Source: Akkermansia muciniphila (lineage in GTDB: Bacteria > Verrucomicrobiota > Verrucomicrobiia > Verrucomicrobiales > Akkermansiaceae). From it: a stretch of DNA of 64,000 nt. The position numbers and the translations under genes are program-made. Position 1 is the first letter of the stretch; every line of letters starts with the position of its first letter. Positions 17,938 to 26,646 of the stretch are shown here, piece by piece. The stretch covers positions 85,029-149,028 of the forward strand of contig CANQLV010000009.1 of assembly GCA_947624785.1 (NCBI GenBank). Direction: 5' to 3'. The notes beneath the pieces were generated by a model. It saw only the letters and a list, made by a program, of their open reading frames with translations, did not search any database and was not told where the DNA came from.

Positions 17938-18819
17938 ATGCGTCTTTTCCTTCTTCCCCTGCTGATTTGCTCCCTGCCGGCTTTCCTTGCTTCCCTGCAT
18001 GCGGAAGAAGTCAATGTCATCCTCATCGGCGGCCAGTCAAACGCCACGGGCCAGGGTTACGTCAGAAACCTTCCAGCCTGCTTTAAAACGGATGAACGGG
18101 TTCTCCTGTATTATTCCAGATACCTGAAAGGAACGGGACCGGCGGAACAGCTTATTCCCTTGAGTCCGGCGTCCGAGTCTCCCGACCGCTTCGGCGTGGA
18201 GTTAAGCCTGGGAACGGCCTTGCAGAAAAAATTCCCGCGGCAGAAATGGGCCATCATCAAGCATGCCCTCAGCGGAAGCAACCTTTTCCGGCAATGGAAT
18301 CCCGGAAAAAACCCGCAGGACAGGCGGGGGGAAGAATATGTCAAATTCCTCCAGACCGTTCGCGGCGGCCTGGAAGCCCTGAAAAAACAGGGGTATACCC
18401 CCGTCCTGAAGGCCATGGCATGGCAGCAGGGGGAGGGGGATGCTAGGGACATTGCCGGAGAAGGCAATTCCCGCGCCTATGGCAAAAACCTGAATAACCT
18501 GATTAACCGCGTCAGGGCTGATCTGAAGGCGCCGGACCTGGTGTTTGTCTATGGCAGCGTTCTTCCGGCAGCCCTTCCCTCCCGCTTCCCCGGAAGGGAC
18601 GAGGTTCGCCGGGGGCAGCAGGAGACGGCGGAGAAGGCCCATGCCGCCCTGTCCGTAAAAAACGCCATTTACATCCCGGCGGACGACCTCCAGCTGCGCA
18701 GCATGGAGTTCCGCACGCCTTATCCGGAAGACCGGATTCACCTGGGCACCCACGGCCTCCTGACCCTGGGGGAACGCTTTGCCGCCGCCCTGGAAAGGGC
18801 ATGGGGGAACAATCACTGA
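17938..18819 (+). CDS. Secreted sialate O-acetylesterase (SASA family)
   Basis: 293 residues from the ATG at 17938, which opens a clean signal peptide (MRLFLLPLLICSLPAFLASL, cleavage near HAEE). The mature enzyme begins with ILIGGQSNATG, the catalytic-serine GQSN motif. WQQGEGDA is a variant of the usual GESD block, and PEDRIHLG carries the C-terminal Asp-x-x-His pair. This is an SGNH-like hydrolase that removes acetyl groups from sialic acid or related glycans, opening mucin chains to sialidases. An upstream start at 17896 would add 14 residues before the signal peptide and is less likely. Confidence 0.88.
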   Translation: MRLFLLPLLICSLPAFLASLHAEEVNVILIGGQSNATGQGYVRNLPACFKTDERVLLYYSRYLKGTGPAEQLIPLSPASESPDRFGVELSLGTALQKKFPRQKWAIIKHALSGSNLFRQWNPGKNPQDRRGEEYVKFLQTVRGGLEALKKQGYTPVLKAMAWQQGEGDARDIAGEGNSRAYGKNLNNLINRVRADLKAPDLVFVYGSVLPAALPSRFPGRDEVRRGQQETAEKAHAALSVKNAIYIPADDLQLRSMEFRTPYPEDRIHLGTHGLLTLGERFAAALERAWGNNH

Positions 18820-18996
18820 GGGGAGCCCCCTCCCTTCCTTCCCCCCTGCCCGTCCGGACCGCGGCCCCCTCCGGCAGACCAATAATGTTTGACATCCCTC
18901 CGGGCTGCGGATAGGTTCGATTCTGATTTCGTCCCCCGGCCTCCCAAGCTGCGGAACGGGGCTCCACAGAACTCTCTCTCATCCACCATTTCCCTC
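18820..18996. other. Leader region of the phosphofructokinase gene
   Basis: 177 bases; no terminator or riboswitch recognised. TTGACA-like elements are weak, so no promoter is assigned. Confidence 0.3.
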
Positions 18997-20241
18997 ATGA
19001 AGCCATTGAAAGGAGCATGCATTATCGGCCAGTCCGGCGGACCCACCGCCGTCATCAATGCCAGCGCGCTGGGGGCCATCCAGACGGCCCTGCAATGCGA
19101 ACCGGTCACCCGCGTGCTGGGAGCCGCCAACGGGATTGAAGGAGTGCTGAAGGAACGCCTGTTCGATATGGCGCAGGAAGACCCGGGGGAACTGGAATTG
19201 CTGAAATACACCCCGGCCTCCGCCCTGGGCTCCTGCCGTTACCGGATGGCGGATCCCGCCGTGGATGATACGGATTACCAGCGCCTGCTGGAGGTGTTCC
19301 GGAAATACGGCGTACGTTACTTTTTCTATAACGGCGGCAATGATTCCATGGATACCTGCAACAAGATATCCAAATTCATGCAGCAGTCCGGCTATGAATG
19401 CCGCGTGATCGGAATCCCCAAGACCATTGACAACGACCTTTACGGCACGGACCACTGCCCCGGCTTCGGTTCCGCCGCCAAATTCATCGCCACCTCCTGC
19501 ATGGAGGTGCACCAGGATCTCCGCGTATACGACAAAGGACGCGTCACCATCGTGGAAATCATGGGCCGTCACGCCGGATGGCTGGCCGGTTCAGCCGCTC
19601 TGGCCACTTACGCGGGCGCCGGCCCGGACCTGGTTTACCTGCCGGAAGTCCCCTTCCGCATGGAAGAATTCTGGCAGGATGTGGACCGGATTTACAAGCG
19701 GAACGGGAGCTGCATGGTCGCCGTCTCGGAAGGGGTGCAATATGCGGACGGCCGCTTTGTCTCAGAATCCGGGGACAGGGACGTCTTCGGCCATACGCAG
19801 CTGGGCGGACTGGGCGCCATGCTGGCGGAATCCGTCAAGCGGCAGACCGGAGCCAAGGTCAGGAGCATTGAACTTTCACTCCTCCAGCGCTGCGCCTCCC
19901 ACGTGGCCTCCAAAACGGACATTGATGAAGCGTACATGGCGGGGAAAGCCGCCGTGGAAGCCGCCGTTTCCGGCCAGACGGACAAGATGGTCGCCTTCGA
20001 ACGGAGCACGGAAAACGGCCTCTATTCCTGCAAGACCAAATTGACCAGCCTGGGAGAGGTAGCCAACGTGGAAAAACTCGTCCCCCGTGAATGGATCAAT
20101 GCCCGCGGCAATGGAGTTGAACAGCCGTTCATCGACTACGTTCTGCCCCTCATCCAGGGAGAAACGGCCATGCAGAAGGAATGTTCCCTCCCCCGCTTTG
20201 CGAAGCTCAAAAAAGTGCTGGCGGAGCCGGTACAGGGATAG
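18997..20241 (+). CDS. 6-phosphofructokinase, PPi-type
   Basis: 414 residues. IIGQSGGPTAVINAS is the nucleotide-phosphate binding start, FFYNGGNDSMDT has the GGND variant that marks pyrophosphate-type or atypical PFKs instead of the ATP-type GGDGS, and PKTIDNDL carries the catalytic Asp. MGRHAGWLAG and AVSEGVQ are also family motifs. It phosphorylates fructose 6-phosphate in glycolysis, probably reversibly with PPi; donor choice is inferred from the motif. The start at 18997 is taken because the conserved domain begins eight residues later; upstream sequence in the same frame is not family-like. Confidence 0.92.
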   Translation: MKPLKGACIIGQSGGPTAVINASALGAIQTALQCEPVTRVLGAANGIEGVLKERLFDMAQEDPGELELLKYTPASALGSCRYRMADPAVDDTDYQRLLEVFRKYGVRYFFYNGGNDSMDTCNKISKFMQQSGYECRVIGIPKTIDNDLYGTDHCPGFGSAAKFIATSCMEVHQDLRVYDKGRVTIVEIMGRHAGWLAGSAALATYAGAGPDLVYLPEVPFRMEEFWQDVDRIYKRNGSCMVAVSEGVQYADGRFVSESGDRDVFGHTQLGGLGAMLAESVKRQTGAKVRSIELSLLQRCASHVASKTDIDEAYMAGKAAVEAAVSGQTDKMVAFERSTENGLYSCKTKLTSLGEVANVEKLVPREWINARGNGVEQPFIDYVLPLIQGETAMQKECSLPRFAKLKKVLAEPVQG

Positions 20242-21572
20242 TTTTTTCTGGCAGCACGTTTTCTCTATTTTCCATGACGGCGCGGAATCAGGACTTCCCG
20301 GAATTTTTCCCCGTCAGGTAAAACCGGCTAGCCACTAGCCATACAAAGCCCTTTTCCCGCGCAAGGCAAATACGAGGGAAGGAGATTGCCTAATTGACCG
20401 TAACTGCGTCATTCACGCTGTTTCCACAAGAATCTTTACAGCTTAGCTTCCCTTGAAAAAGAAAACCCCGGCAGGAAACAGGCTGAATGGCGCCGCAGGT
20501 GCGGAAGAACATGAAAAAAGGGAAGCCGATGCAACCCATGGCTGTTCTTTCTCCCGTTGAAAAGGCTTTCCCTTGACGGCTTAAAAAGAACACCGGGATA
20601 ACAGGAACGATAGTTCTGTTCATTATCCGGAAAAGAAAAATAAATCTGGGAAGGGAATCGGACTGTTTCCTCATTCATAGTCTTTATTTTCTCCATTCAA
20701 TTTCCCCGCCGCACCCGGATAATTATGAAAAAAAAACCGGCTTCCTTTTAACCCTCCGGGCAGTTTCTCTCTACCGTCTTTAACGAATTTATCTGCACTT
20801 CCTTAGCAATGTTTGCAATAAAGTTTTAAATCCCATTTAATTCATTTCCCGATTTTATATTAACGCGGCAGAAGAACATTTTCCCCGATATTTCTGCAAG
20901 CGCTCCATAAAGTCCGGCTCCTTTTCTTTTGAATATCATCCGGCCCTCAAGCATATTCCCCGCCAGGGAATAAAACGGAACAACAAGATCAACTTTTTTG
21001 TTAAGAAACCATCTTCACCAGAGCTTTATATTAATCTAATAAATATTTGTTATCAATGTTTTTTAAACTTTTCTTCCCGTCATCATTTATCTTTTAATAA
21101 AAGTAAGCCGGACCCGTAGAAAAGACTCCCCTGGCAATCCGTCCCCCTTCAAGGAGGCGCCGGAACGGAAACGGTACAGAACTCCGGGACTGGGATATGA
21201 ACTACTTTTAGGCCTCACGGAGAGGGAAAACTCCTTTGTGCCGTTTCCCTTCGTTTTGTAAACCGCAGTTCCCCCCTTCTTTCTTCCGTTAATCCCGCGC
21301 CATACCATCTCCCCGGGAGATGATGGAACCGTTTTTTCTCCGTATTCAATTGCAGAATAATCCTTTTCCGGCATATTGAAATCAAATAGAAGAAAACAAG
21401 GAAATGAAAAATCTTGCAAACAAGGGTGAAAAAAGGCTAAAATGATAAGGAGGTCCAAAATTCGACGCTTGTCGTTGCATCATGTAAAAACGGCTTGTTT
21501 CCGGATCTTTTTCCGGAAACTGGCATAGAATCGGTCCCCGACCAGCTACTATCCAAGTTTTCCCCGCATGCC
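20242..21572. other. Long AT-rich intergenic region without a recognised gene
   Basis: About 1.3 kb. The middle (20700-21090) is markedly AT-rich. Short frames occur on the minus strand (20390-20696, 21087-21458), but they start with TTG or lie in biased sequence and look like no known protein. No tmRNA, RNase P RNA, tRNA or strong terminator was recognised. It may hold a decayed gene, an sRNA or long regulatory leaders. Confidence 0.5.
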
Positions 21573-22511
21573 ATGCTCGATTACCTGTTTCAACATTTTT
21601 ATTCTACGCTGGCAATTGTTGCTTTTTTTATTGCCATCCTCATTCTGCGCGCCTGCGGCAAGCGCGGCAGGTGCTGGATTCCCCTCTCCACGGCGCCCTC
21701 CGGCTGCATGGCCTTCCTGGTCGTCTTTCTCCTGCTGACAGCCTTCATCATCTGGTTATTCGGCTTTTTCACCACGGGTCCCTTGGTGGAGGACCTGGTC
21801 TTCACCCTTGCATGGCTGGCAGCCATGGCCTGCGCCCTGGCCGTCATTTCACGCCTGACCGGCTACTGGTTGCGGCAGGACAAATCCGCTGGCAAGCTTT
21901 ATCCGGGGGAATCCCGGAAGTTGTTGCCCGGCCAGCTCCGGAACAAGGGCATCCTGCTGTTCGTGCTGGCCGGCGTCATCAGCTGCGTTATTGACATCAT
22001 CACCGTCCCCTTCCCGGTTCCGGAACTCCCGCCGGGGTCCGCGCTGTCTGCCGCCACCCTTGTTCCCCTGCCGCAGGAAGTGCCCGTGGAAGTCCATATC
22101 TCCTCCCGTGTCACCAACAGGTTTTTCGGAGAATGCGACTTTGACTTGACCGTCCGGGAGAAAGGAGGGCACAAGCACGTTTTCCCCGCCATCCTGATCA
22201 ATCCCGGCGGCGAGAGCGCCATCACCATTTACAGGCTGCGGCCGGAGGAAAAACAGCACCAGGGCAGCTTGATATTCATCAATGGAATGCAAAGCTGCCT
22301 GTTCAACATGGATACCATGCGGATGAAGTCCCTGAGCGGTCCCGCCTCCAATTATCCTCCGCCTACCCGCGAGGATCTGAATGGACAGGATATGGACCTG
22401 CGCCTGGAACCGGTGGGGCTGTACCAGGGACTTTCCTGCATACGCGGAGCGGAGCATACGGATACAACGCGCGCCTATGTTCTGAAAATCCTGAAGGATA
22501 CGCAGCCATGA
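21573..22511 (+). CDS. Hypothetical membrane protein with four N-terminal helices
   Basis: 312 residues from the ATG at 21573. Four hydrophobic helices lie at about residues 8-28, 42-62, 70-90 and 122-142, followed by a soluble C-terminal half of about 160 residues rich in beta-like segments (VEVHISSRVTNRFFG, SAITIYRLRPE). The C-terminal half is probably outside the cytoplasm. I do not recognise a family. A TTG at 21495 would extend the N-terminus by 26 residues, but the ATG directly before the first helix is favoured. It stands alone after a long gap, with a promoter-like element for the next gene downstream. Confidence 0.7.
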   Translation: MLDYLFQHFYSTLAIVAFFIAILILRACGKRGRCWIPLSTAPSGCMAFLVVFLLLTAFIIWLFGFFTTGPLVEDLVFTLAWLAAMACALAVISRLTGYWLRQDKSAGKLYPGESRKLLPGQLRNKGILLFVLAGVISCVIDIITVPFPVPELPPGSALSAATLVPLPQEVPVEVHISSRVTNRFFGECDFDLTVREKGGHKHVFPAILINPGGESAITIYRLRPEEKQHQGSLIFINGMQSCLFNMDTMRMKSLSGPASNYPPPTREDLNGQDMDLRLEPVGLYQGLSCIRGAEHTDTTRAYVLKILKDTQP

Positions 22512-22533
22512 CCGGAACGCCTCAAAAGGGTCG

Positions 22534-22563
22534 TTGACACGGGCTCTCCCGCTCCCTTACTCT
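22534..22563 (+). promoter_or_regulatory. Possible promoter of the small ABM-domain gene
   Basis: TTGACA (22534-22539) is a perfect -35 box; an 18-nt spacer separates it from TACTCT (22558-22563), a weak -10. The start codon is at 22589. Confidence 0.4.
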
Positions 22564-22588
22564 GGATACGGCCAAAACAGCCATAGCC

Positions 22589-22876
22589 ATGATTAAGATT
22601 ACAGCCAAAAGCATCGTCAAAGCCGGAGCCAGGGAAAAATTCATCGCCACCGCCCGGGAACTGGTGGAAAACAGCCGTGCGGAAGCCGGCAACATTTCCT
22701 ACCACCTGTACGAGGATATTGATGACCCCAATATCCTGACATTCATTGAAGAATGGAAGGACCAGGCAGCCGTGGACGTTCATGCGGATTCCGAGCATTT
22801 CCAGCGCATCATCCCACTCCTGAGCGACATGACGGAGGAAGCCATTGAAATTTCCCTGTACAGGGAAGTGCTGTAA
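22589..22876 (+). CDS. Small antibiotic-biosynthesis-monooxygenase (ABM) domain protein
   Basis: 95 residues forming one ABM ferredoxin-like domain: KITAKSIVKAGAREKF, RAEAGNISYHLYED, FIEEWKDQAAVDVHADSEHF, then a C-terminal strand. These match YgiN/putative quinol monooxygenases, which act as dimers on quinols or similar small aromatics. The true substrate is not known. It converges on an operon that encodes a second, membrane-bound ABM protein, so a related function is possible (inference). Confidence 0.87.
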   Translation: MIKITAKSIVKAGAREKFIATARELVENSRAEAGNISYHLYEDIDDPNILTFIEEWKDQAAVDVHADSEHFQRIIPLLSDMTEEAIEISLYREVL

Positions 22877-22924
22877 CTCCAGCAGGAAAACCGCAGCTTT
22901 ATTCCTTACCCCTTCCGGGAAAGG

Positions 22925-22960
22925 CAAAAAAGCGCCCCGTCCCACCACGGAGACGGGGCG
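22925..22960 (-). terminator. Terminator of the amidohydrolase operon
   Basis: Stem GCGCCCCGTC (22931-22940) / GACGGGGCGC (22951-22960). On the minus strand it is followed by a T-run (22925-22930). It lies 25 nt past the amidohydrolase stop. Confidence 0.9.
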
Positions 22961-22984
22961 CAGGAAGCTTCGCATCACTTACCG

Positions 22985-24892
22985 TCAGAATGCGAAGCAA
23001 CCACACCCGGAGCCCCAGAAATCGGAATACCTGGGCCGCGACGCGTTCGCCGCGCCCTCCATCAGCATGAATGCGGAATGCATGCAGCCGTGCTCATGGC
23101 AATGGGAGGAATGCCGGTGCTCCTGCTGGAAAGGCACGCCGGCTCTGGCCGCCTTCTTCGTATCCAGGGGCGCGCCATATCCGCCGAACACGGCAACCGG
23201 AGACCACTCCGGCAGTACCGGAATGGGGGCCGGGTCCAAATCCTTGAACGGTCCCGCGGCATAAACGATTTTGCCGTCCATGACGGTCAGCACGGATTCT
23301 ATTCCCTTGATCTCCTCTTCCGGAACGGAGAAATAATCTTCGCTCAGCACGACCATATCCGCCAATTGCCCGGGAACAATCGCGCCCTTTCTGCCCGTTT
23401 CTGAGGAAAACCAGGTACTCCCCTGCGTATAAAGCCGGAGGGCCTCCTCACGGGAAAGGCAGTCTTCCTCCCGGTACATCGGTTCTCCGCCCACGGTCTT
23501 CCCGGTGGTCAGCCAGTAAAGGGAAACCCATGGATTGTAGCTCGCCACGCGCGTGGCATCCGTTCCGGCTCCTACGGGAATGTCCATTTCCAGCATTCTC
23601 CGCACGGGCGGCGTATGTTCCGCCGCCTCCCTGCCGTAGCGGTCCATGAAATATTCTCCCTGGTACGCCATGCGGCACTGCACGGCAATGCCTCCGCCCA
23701 GCGCCTTGACGCGTTCCAGGTTCTTCTCGTCAATGGTCTCGCAGTGGTCGAAAAACCAGTGCAGGCCGTCAAAGGGAATCTCCCGGTTCACTTCTTCATA
23801 CACGTCCAGAAAACGGGAAATGCTTTCATTGTACGTGGCGTGCAGCCGGAAAGGCCATTTGTTGGCGGCCAGCAGGCTCACCACCCCCTTGAGTTCGGAC
23901 TCCATGTCTCCGGGAAGGTCCGGGCGCGGCTCCAGAAAGTCCTCAAAGTCCGCGGCGGAGAAGACGAGCATTTCACCCGCTCCGTTACAGCGGTAATAAT
24001 CGTCCCCCTCTCCCGGCTTGGTCATCCTGATCCATTTGGCAAAATCCTCCTTCTCTTCCTTGGGCCTCTGGGTAAACAGGTTGTAGGCAATCCGCACGGT
24101 CATTTCCCCGCGCTTGTGCAGCTCTTCAATCACCTGGTAGTCCTCCGGGTAATTCTGATAGCCGCCTCCTGCGTCAATGATGCTGGTCAGGCCCAGGCGG
24201 TTGAGCTCTTTCATGAAGTGCCGGGTGGAATTGATCTGGTGTTCCAGGGGCAGCTTGGGTCCCTTGGCCAGCGTGGCGTAAAGAATGGTGGCGTTCGGCC
24301 GCGCAATCAGCAGGCCGGTGGGATTGCCCTCGCTGTCGTGCTGGATTTCCCCGCCCGGAGGGTTGGGCGTATCCTTCGTATACCCGCAGGCGCGCAGGGC
24401 GGCCTTGTTGAGCAGGGCGCGGCAGTACAGGTGAAGCACAAAAACTGGCGTATCCGGCGCTGCCTCATTGATTTCCTCCAGCGTAGGCATCCGTCGTTCC
24501 GCAAACTGGAACTCGCTCCAGCCGCCCACCACGCGCACCCACTGTCCCGGTGGCGTTCTGCGGGCCTGTTCCTTGAGCATGCGCATGGCGTCCGCCAGGG
24601 AGGGCACTCCGTCCCAGCGCAGTTCCATATTGTAATTCAGGCCGCCGCGGATGACGTGAAGGTGGGAATCATTCAGGCCGGGAATGACGGTCCTTTTCCC
24701 GGCGTCGATCACCTGCGTATCCGGCCCCTTGTACCTGGCAACGTCCTCGTCAGACCCCACGGCCAGTATTTTTCCATCCTTGACGGCGACGGCGCGGGCC
24801 ATCGTTCCGCGTTCATCCAGCGTTGCTATGTTGCCGTTTGAAACCATCAAATCGGCGTAAACCTTATCCTTGTTTTTCATTGTTTTCATCAT
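22985..24892 (-). CDS. YtcJ-like amidohydrolase with Cys/His-rich C-terminal tail
   Basis: 635 residues. The N-terminal beta-sandwich (LMVSNGNIATLD, AVAVKDGKILAVG) and VIPGLNDSHLHV with the first metal-binding His pair define an amidohydrolase-3/YtcJ protein. GLHWFFDHCE and AGTDATRVASYNPW supply the later metal and catalytic residues. The substrate class (an amide or ester) is unknown. The last 50 or so residues are unusual: a His/Cys-rich run (HRHSSHCHEHGCMH) and a terminal GSGCGCF that look like a metal-binding appendage. The start at 24892 overlaps the preceding gene by 29 nt; an ATG at 24880 is a near alternative. Last gene of a three-gene operon. Confidence 0.88.
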   Translation of the reverse strand: MMKTMKNKDKVYADLMVSNGNIATLDERGTMARAVAVKDGKILAVGSDEDVARYKGPDTQVIDAGKRTVIPGLNDSHLHVIRGGLNYNMELRWDGVPSLADAMRMLKEQARRTPPGQWVRVVGGWSEFQFAERRMPTLEEINEAAPDTPVFVLHLYCRALLNKAALRACGYTKDTPNPPGGEIQHDSEGNPTGLLIARPNATILYATLAKGPKLPLEHQINSTRHFMKELNRLGLTSIIDAGGGYQNYPEDYQVIEELHKRGEMTVRIAYNLFTQRPKEEKEDFAKWIRMTKPGEGDDYYRCNGAGEMLVFSAADFEDFLEPRPDLPGDMESELKGVVSLLAANKWPFRLHATYNESISRFLDVYEEVNREIPFDGLHWFFDHCETIDEKNLERVKALGGGIAVQCRMAYQGEYFMDRYGREAAEHTPPVRRMLEMDIPVGAGTDATRVASYNPWVSLYWLTTGKTVGGEPMYREEDCLSREEALRLYTQGSTWFSSETGRKGAIVPGQLADMVVLSEDYFSVPEEEIKGIESVLTVMDGKIVYAAGPFKDLDPAPIPVLPEWSPVAVFGGYGAPLDTKKAARAGVPFQQEHRHSSHCHEHGCMHSAFMLMEGAANASRPRYSDFWGSGCGCFAF

Positions 24893-25478
24893 GGTTCGGG
24901 GTTGTTCCCGGAACGGTTCCGGCCTGCGCCTTGAAAAGCCAGGGAGACAGAATGCTGCTGATCAGCGGCATGAACACCCAGGTCAGCAGCGCCACCACAC
25001 AGGCGTTGAACAGGAAAAAGGAAAGCCACCCGGGCAATACGCTGCGGATGGGCCCGCCCACGGTAATGTTCAGAAGAAAGATGACCAGGCACACGCCCAG
25101 ATAGGTGGCCGCAGCCGTCTTGTAGCGCGGCGGCGTCATCATCGGGGTGCCCGGCTGGTTCAGCCAGGCGTCCAGGCCGTTCATCTCCTGGATATGGGCA
25201 TCCCCTTCCGTATGGGCTCCCAGCAGCTTCATCCAGCGTTCGTACTCCGGGGAGGAAACCAGGGCCTTTCTGGCGGCGGCGCTCGCGAAACGGTCCACCA
25301 CCACATACTCCCCGTTTCCATCGGAGGGGCGCAGGACGCTGATGCCCACATGCCCGGGACAGCCCAGCACAAAGTTGACGAAATCCCGCATGGCATGCTC
25401 AAACTGGCCTTCATGCCCAGGCAGAATATGCCGCCGCACCACAACGGTCACTTCCTCTGAAGGATTCATGGCGTTCAT
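24864..25478 (-). CDS. ABM-domain protein with two C-terminal membrane helices
   Basis: 204 residues from an ATG at 25478. The first 110 residues form an ABM domain (VTVVVRRHILPGHEGQFEH, GHVGISVLRPSDGNGEYVVVDRF, SSPEYERWMKLLG). Then come two hydrophobic helices, AAATYLGVCLVIFLLNITV and WLSFFLFNACVVALLTWVFM, as in the COG3224-type membrane ABM proteins. The catalytic face would therefore sit at the membrane, where quinones are found (inference). It starts about 80 nt after the isochorismatase stop and overlaps the amidohydrolase start. An in-frame extension to 25568 overlaps the upstream gene and is unlikely. Confidence 0.87.
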   Translation of the reverse strand: MNAMNPSEEVTVVVRRHILPGHEGQFEHAMRDFVNFVLGCPGHVGISVLRPSDGNGEYVVVDRFASAAARKALVSSPEYERWMKLLGAHTEGDAHIQEMNGLDAWLNQPGTPMMTPPRYKTAAATYLGVCLVIFLLNITVGGPIRSVLPGWLSFFLFNACVVALLTWVFMPLISSILSPWLFKAQAGTVPGTTPNHDENNEKQG

Positions 25479-25557
25479 GCCTGACGAATGTTCATGATTC
25501 TTCTTCCGGCGCGCACCCCGTGTCAACGGAGGGAGCGCCGGAAAAACTCTGCGGAAA

Positions 25558-26241
25558 TCAGGCGTCATGCTTCACCACCTGCGGGGACAGGGCGGACTGG
25601 GGAGCATGGTGAACCATCGTGTAGGCGTACTCCACGCCCACGCCGTAAGCGCCGCCCTGCTGTTTGAGCAGGTTCATCAGGGCATCGTAATGCTCCTTGT
25701 TCTTCCAGTCGCGCTGGAACTCCAGAAGGGCTCCGATGGTCGTCAGCCGCGTGCCGCCCGCCTGGACGATGCGGGAAAGGGCAGCCTTCTGGGCGTCCCT
25801 GGAGGTGGCGCCGCAGCAGTCCTCCACCACGTAGATGTTATAACCGTCGCCGATCATTTCAATGGCGGGCCACGCGACGCACACTTCCGTCCACAGTCCG
25901 GTAAGGAGGATATTCTTGCGGCCCGTCGCCTTGATGGCTTTCCGGAACTCGTCGGAATCCCAGGAATTCATGGACGTGCGTTCAATGACGTGCTGGCCCG
26001 GAAAAACATCCAGGAGCTGGGGCCAGACATAGCCGGAAAAAGCTTCCGTTTCCACAGCCGTCACCACGGCGGGCACTTGGAACAACTTGGCGGCCTTCGC
26101 CAGCAAGGTGACGTTATTGATCAGGTCGGCACGGTTGATATTGGTCACGCCAAAGGTCATCTGGGGCTGGTGGTCAATGAAAACTACGGCGGCGTTTTCC
26201 GGGGTGTAAAGCTGATGATAATGCGAGGATATCAGGGACAT
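25558..26241 (-). CDS. Isochorismatase-family hydrolase (YcaC-like)
   Basis: 227 residues. The catalytic triad pattern is visible: VVFIDHQPQM (Asp), TGRKNILLTGLWTEVCVAWPA with the Lys region and the Cys of TEVCV. WDSDEFRKAIK and VVEDCCGATS are typical of YcaC-type cysteine hydrolases. The substrate is unknown in most of this family. It is the first gene of an operon with the membrane ABM protein and the amidohydrolase, and has an unusually good Shine-Dalgarno site for this genome. Confidence 0.92.
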   Translation of the reverse strand: MSLISSHYHQLYTPENAAVVFIDHQPQMTFGVTNINRADLINNVTLLAKAAKLFQVPAVVTAVETEAFSGYVWPQLLDVFPGQHVIERTSMNSWDSDEFRKAIKATGRKNILLTGLWTEVCVAWPAIEMIGDGYNIYVVEDCCGATSRDAQKAALSRIVQAGGTRLTTIGALLEFQRDWKNKEHYDALMNLLKQQGGAYGVGVEYAYTMVHHAPQSALSPQVVKHDA

Positions 26242-26250
26242 CGTCTTATT

Positions 26251-26256
26251 CTCCTT
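26251..26256 (-). promoter_or_regulatory. Strong Shine-Dalgarno site of the isochorismatase gene
   Basis: AAGGAG on the minus strand, 9 nt before the ATG at 26241. Most other genes in the window lack such a site, so it supports this start and suggests high translation. Confidence 0.75.
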
Positions 26257-26646
26257 ATAATCTATGTTTAATCAGTGAAATCGGGACAGCAGACGGTCTG
26301 AAAGCCGCTGGTCCATGCTTGGTTGGAGGCCTGTTTCCCTGTTTTTGTTGATACCATGCCAGAGTGTGACAAACCGTTTTTAAGACGGCAGGCGCTCCTG
26401 AAAAGACAGCCAGTTCCCCGCCGGACCGGAGCTGAAAGCCGGAGGCTTCCCGGGGAAAGGCCGCCATCGCCGCACGCAAAACGCCCGCATTCCCGGAAAT
26501 CACGCCTTCCCTTCCCGGAAAGGAGGAACGGCACAGGCCCCCCGTCAAGACGGGTTGCCCCCTCCCCTCCGGAACGGGAAACCAACCTGTCTTTCCTGAA
26601 AAACGTCGTCCGGCCTGCGGAGGTAGCGCGATGACGGCGCGTTTCG
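26257..26646. other. Intergenic region upstream of the isochorismatase operon
   Basis: About 390 bases between the isochorismatase start and the GH20 stop. Overlapping short frames on both strands (26255-26634) lack protein-like composition. The minus-strand promoter of the operon must lie here; no clear -35/-10 pair was found. Confidence 0.4.

Noticed and set aside
20390..20696. Short minus-strand frames after the PFK gene
   Set aside because: Two overlapping frames of similar length with no protein-like pattern.
21087..21458. A 123-codon minus-strand frame in the large gap
   Set aside because: It begins with TTG, has no similarity I recognise and sits in degraded-looking sequence; kept only as a note.
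26255..26634. Overlapping short frames upstream of the isochorismatase gene
   Set aside because: Frames on both strands cover the same bases and no motif or ribosome site supports any.
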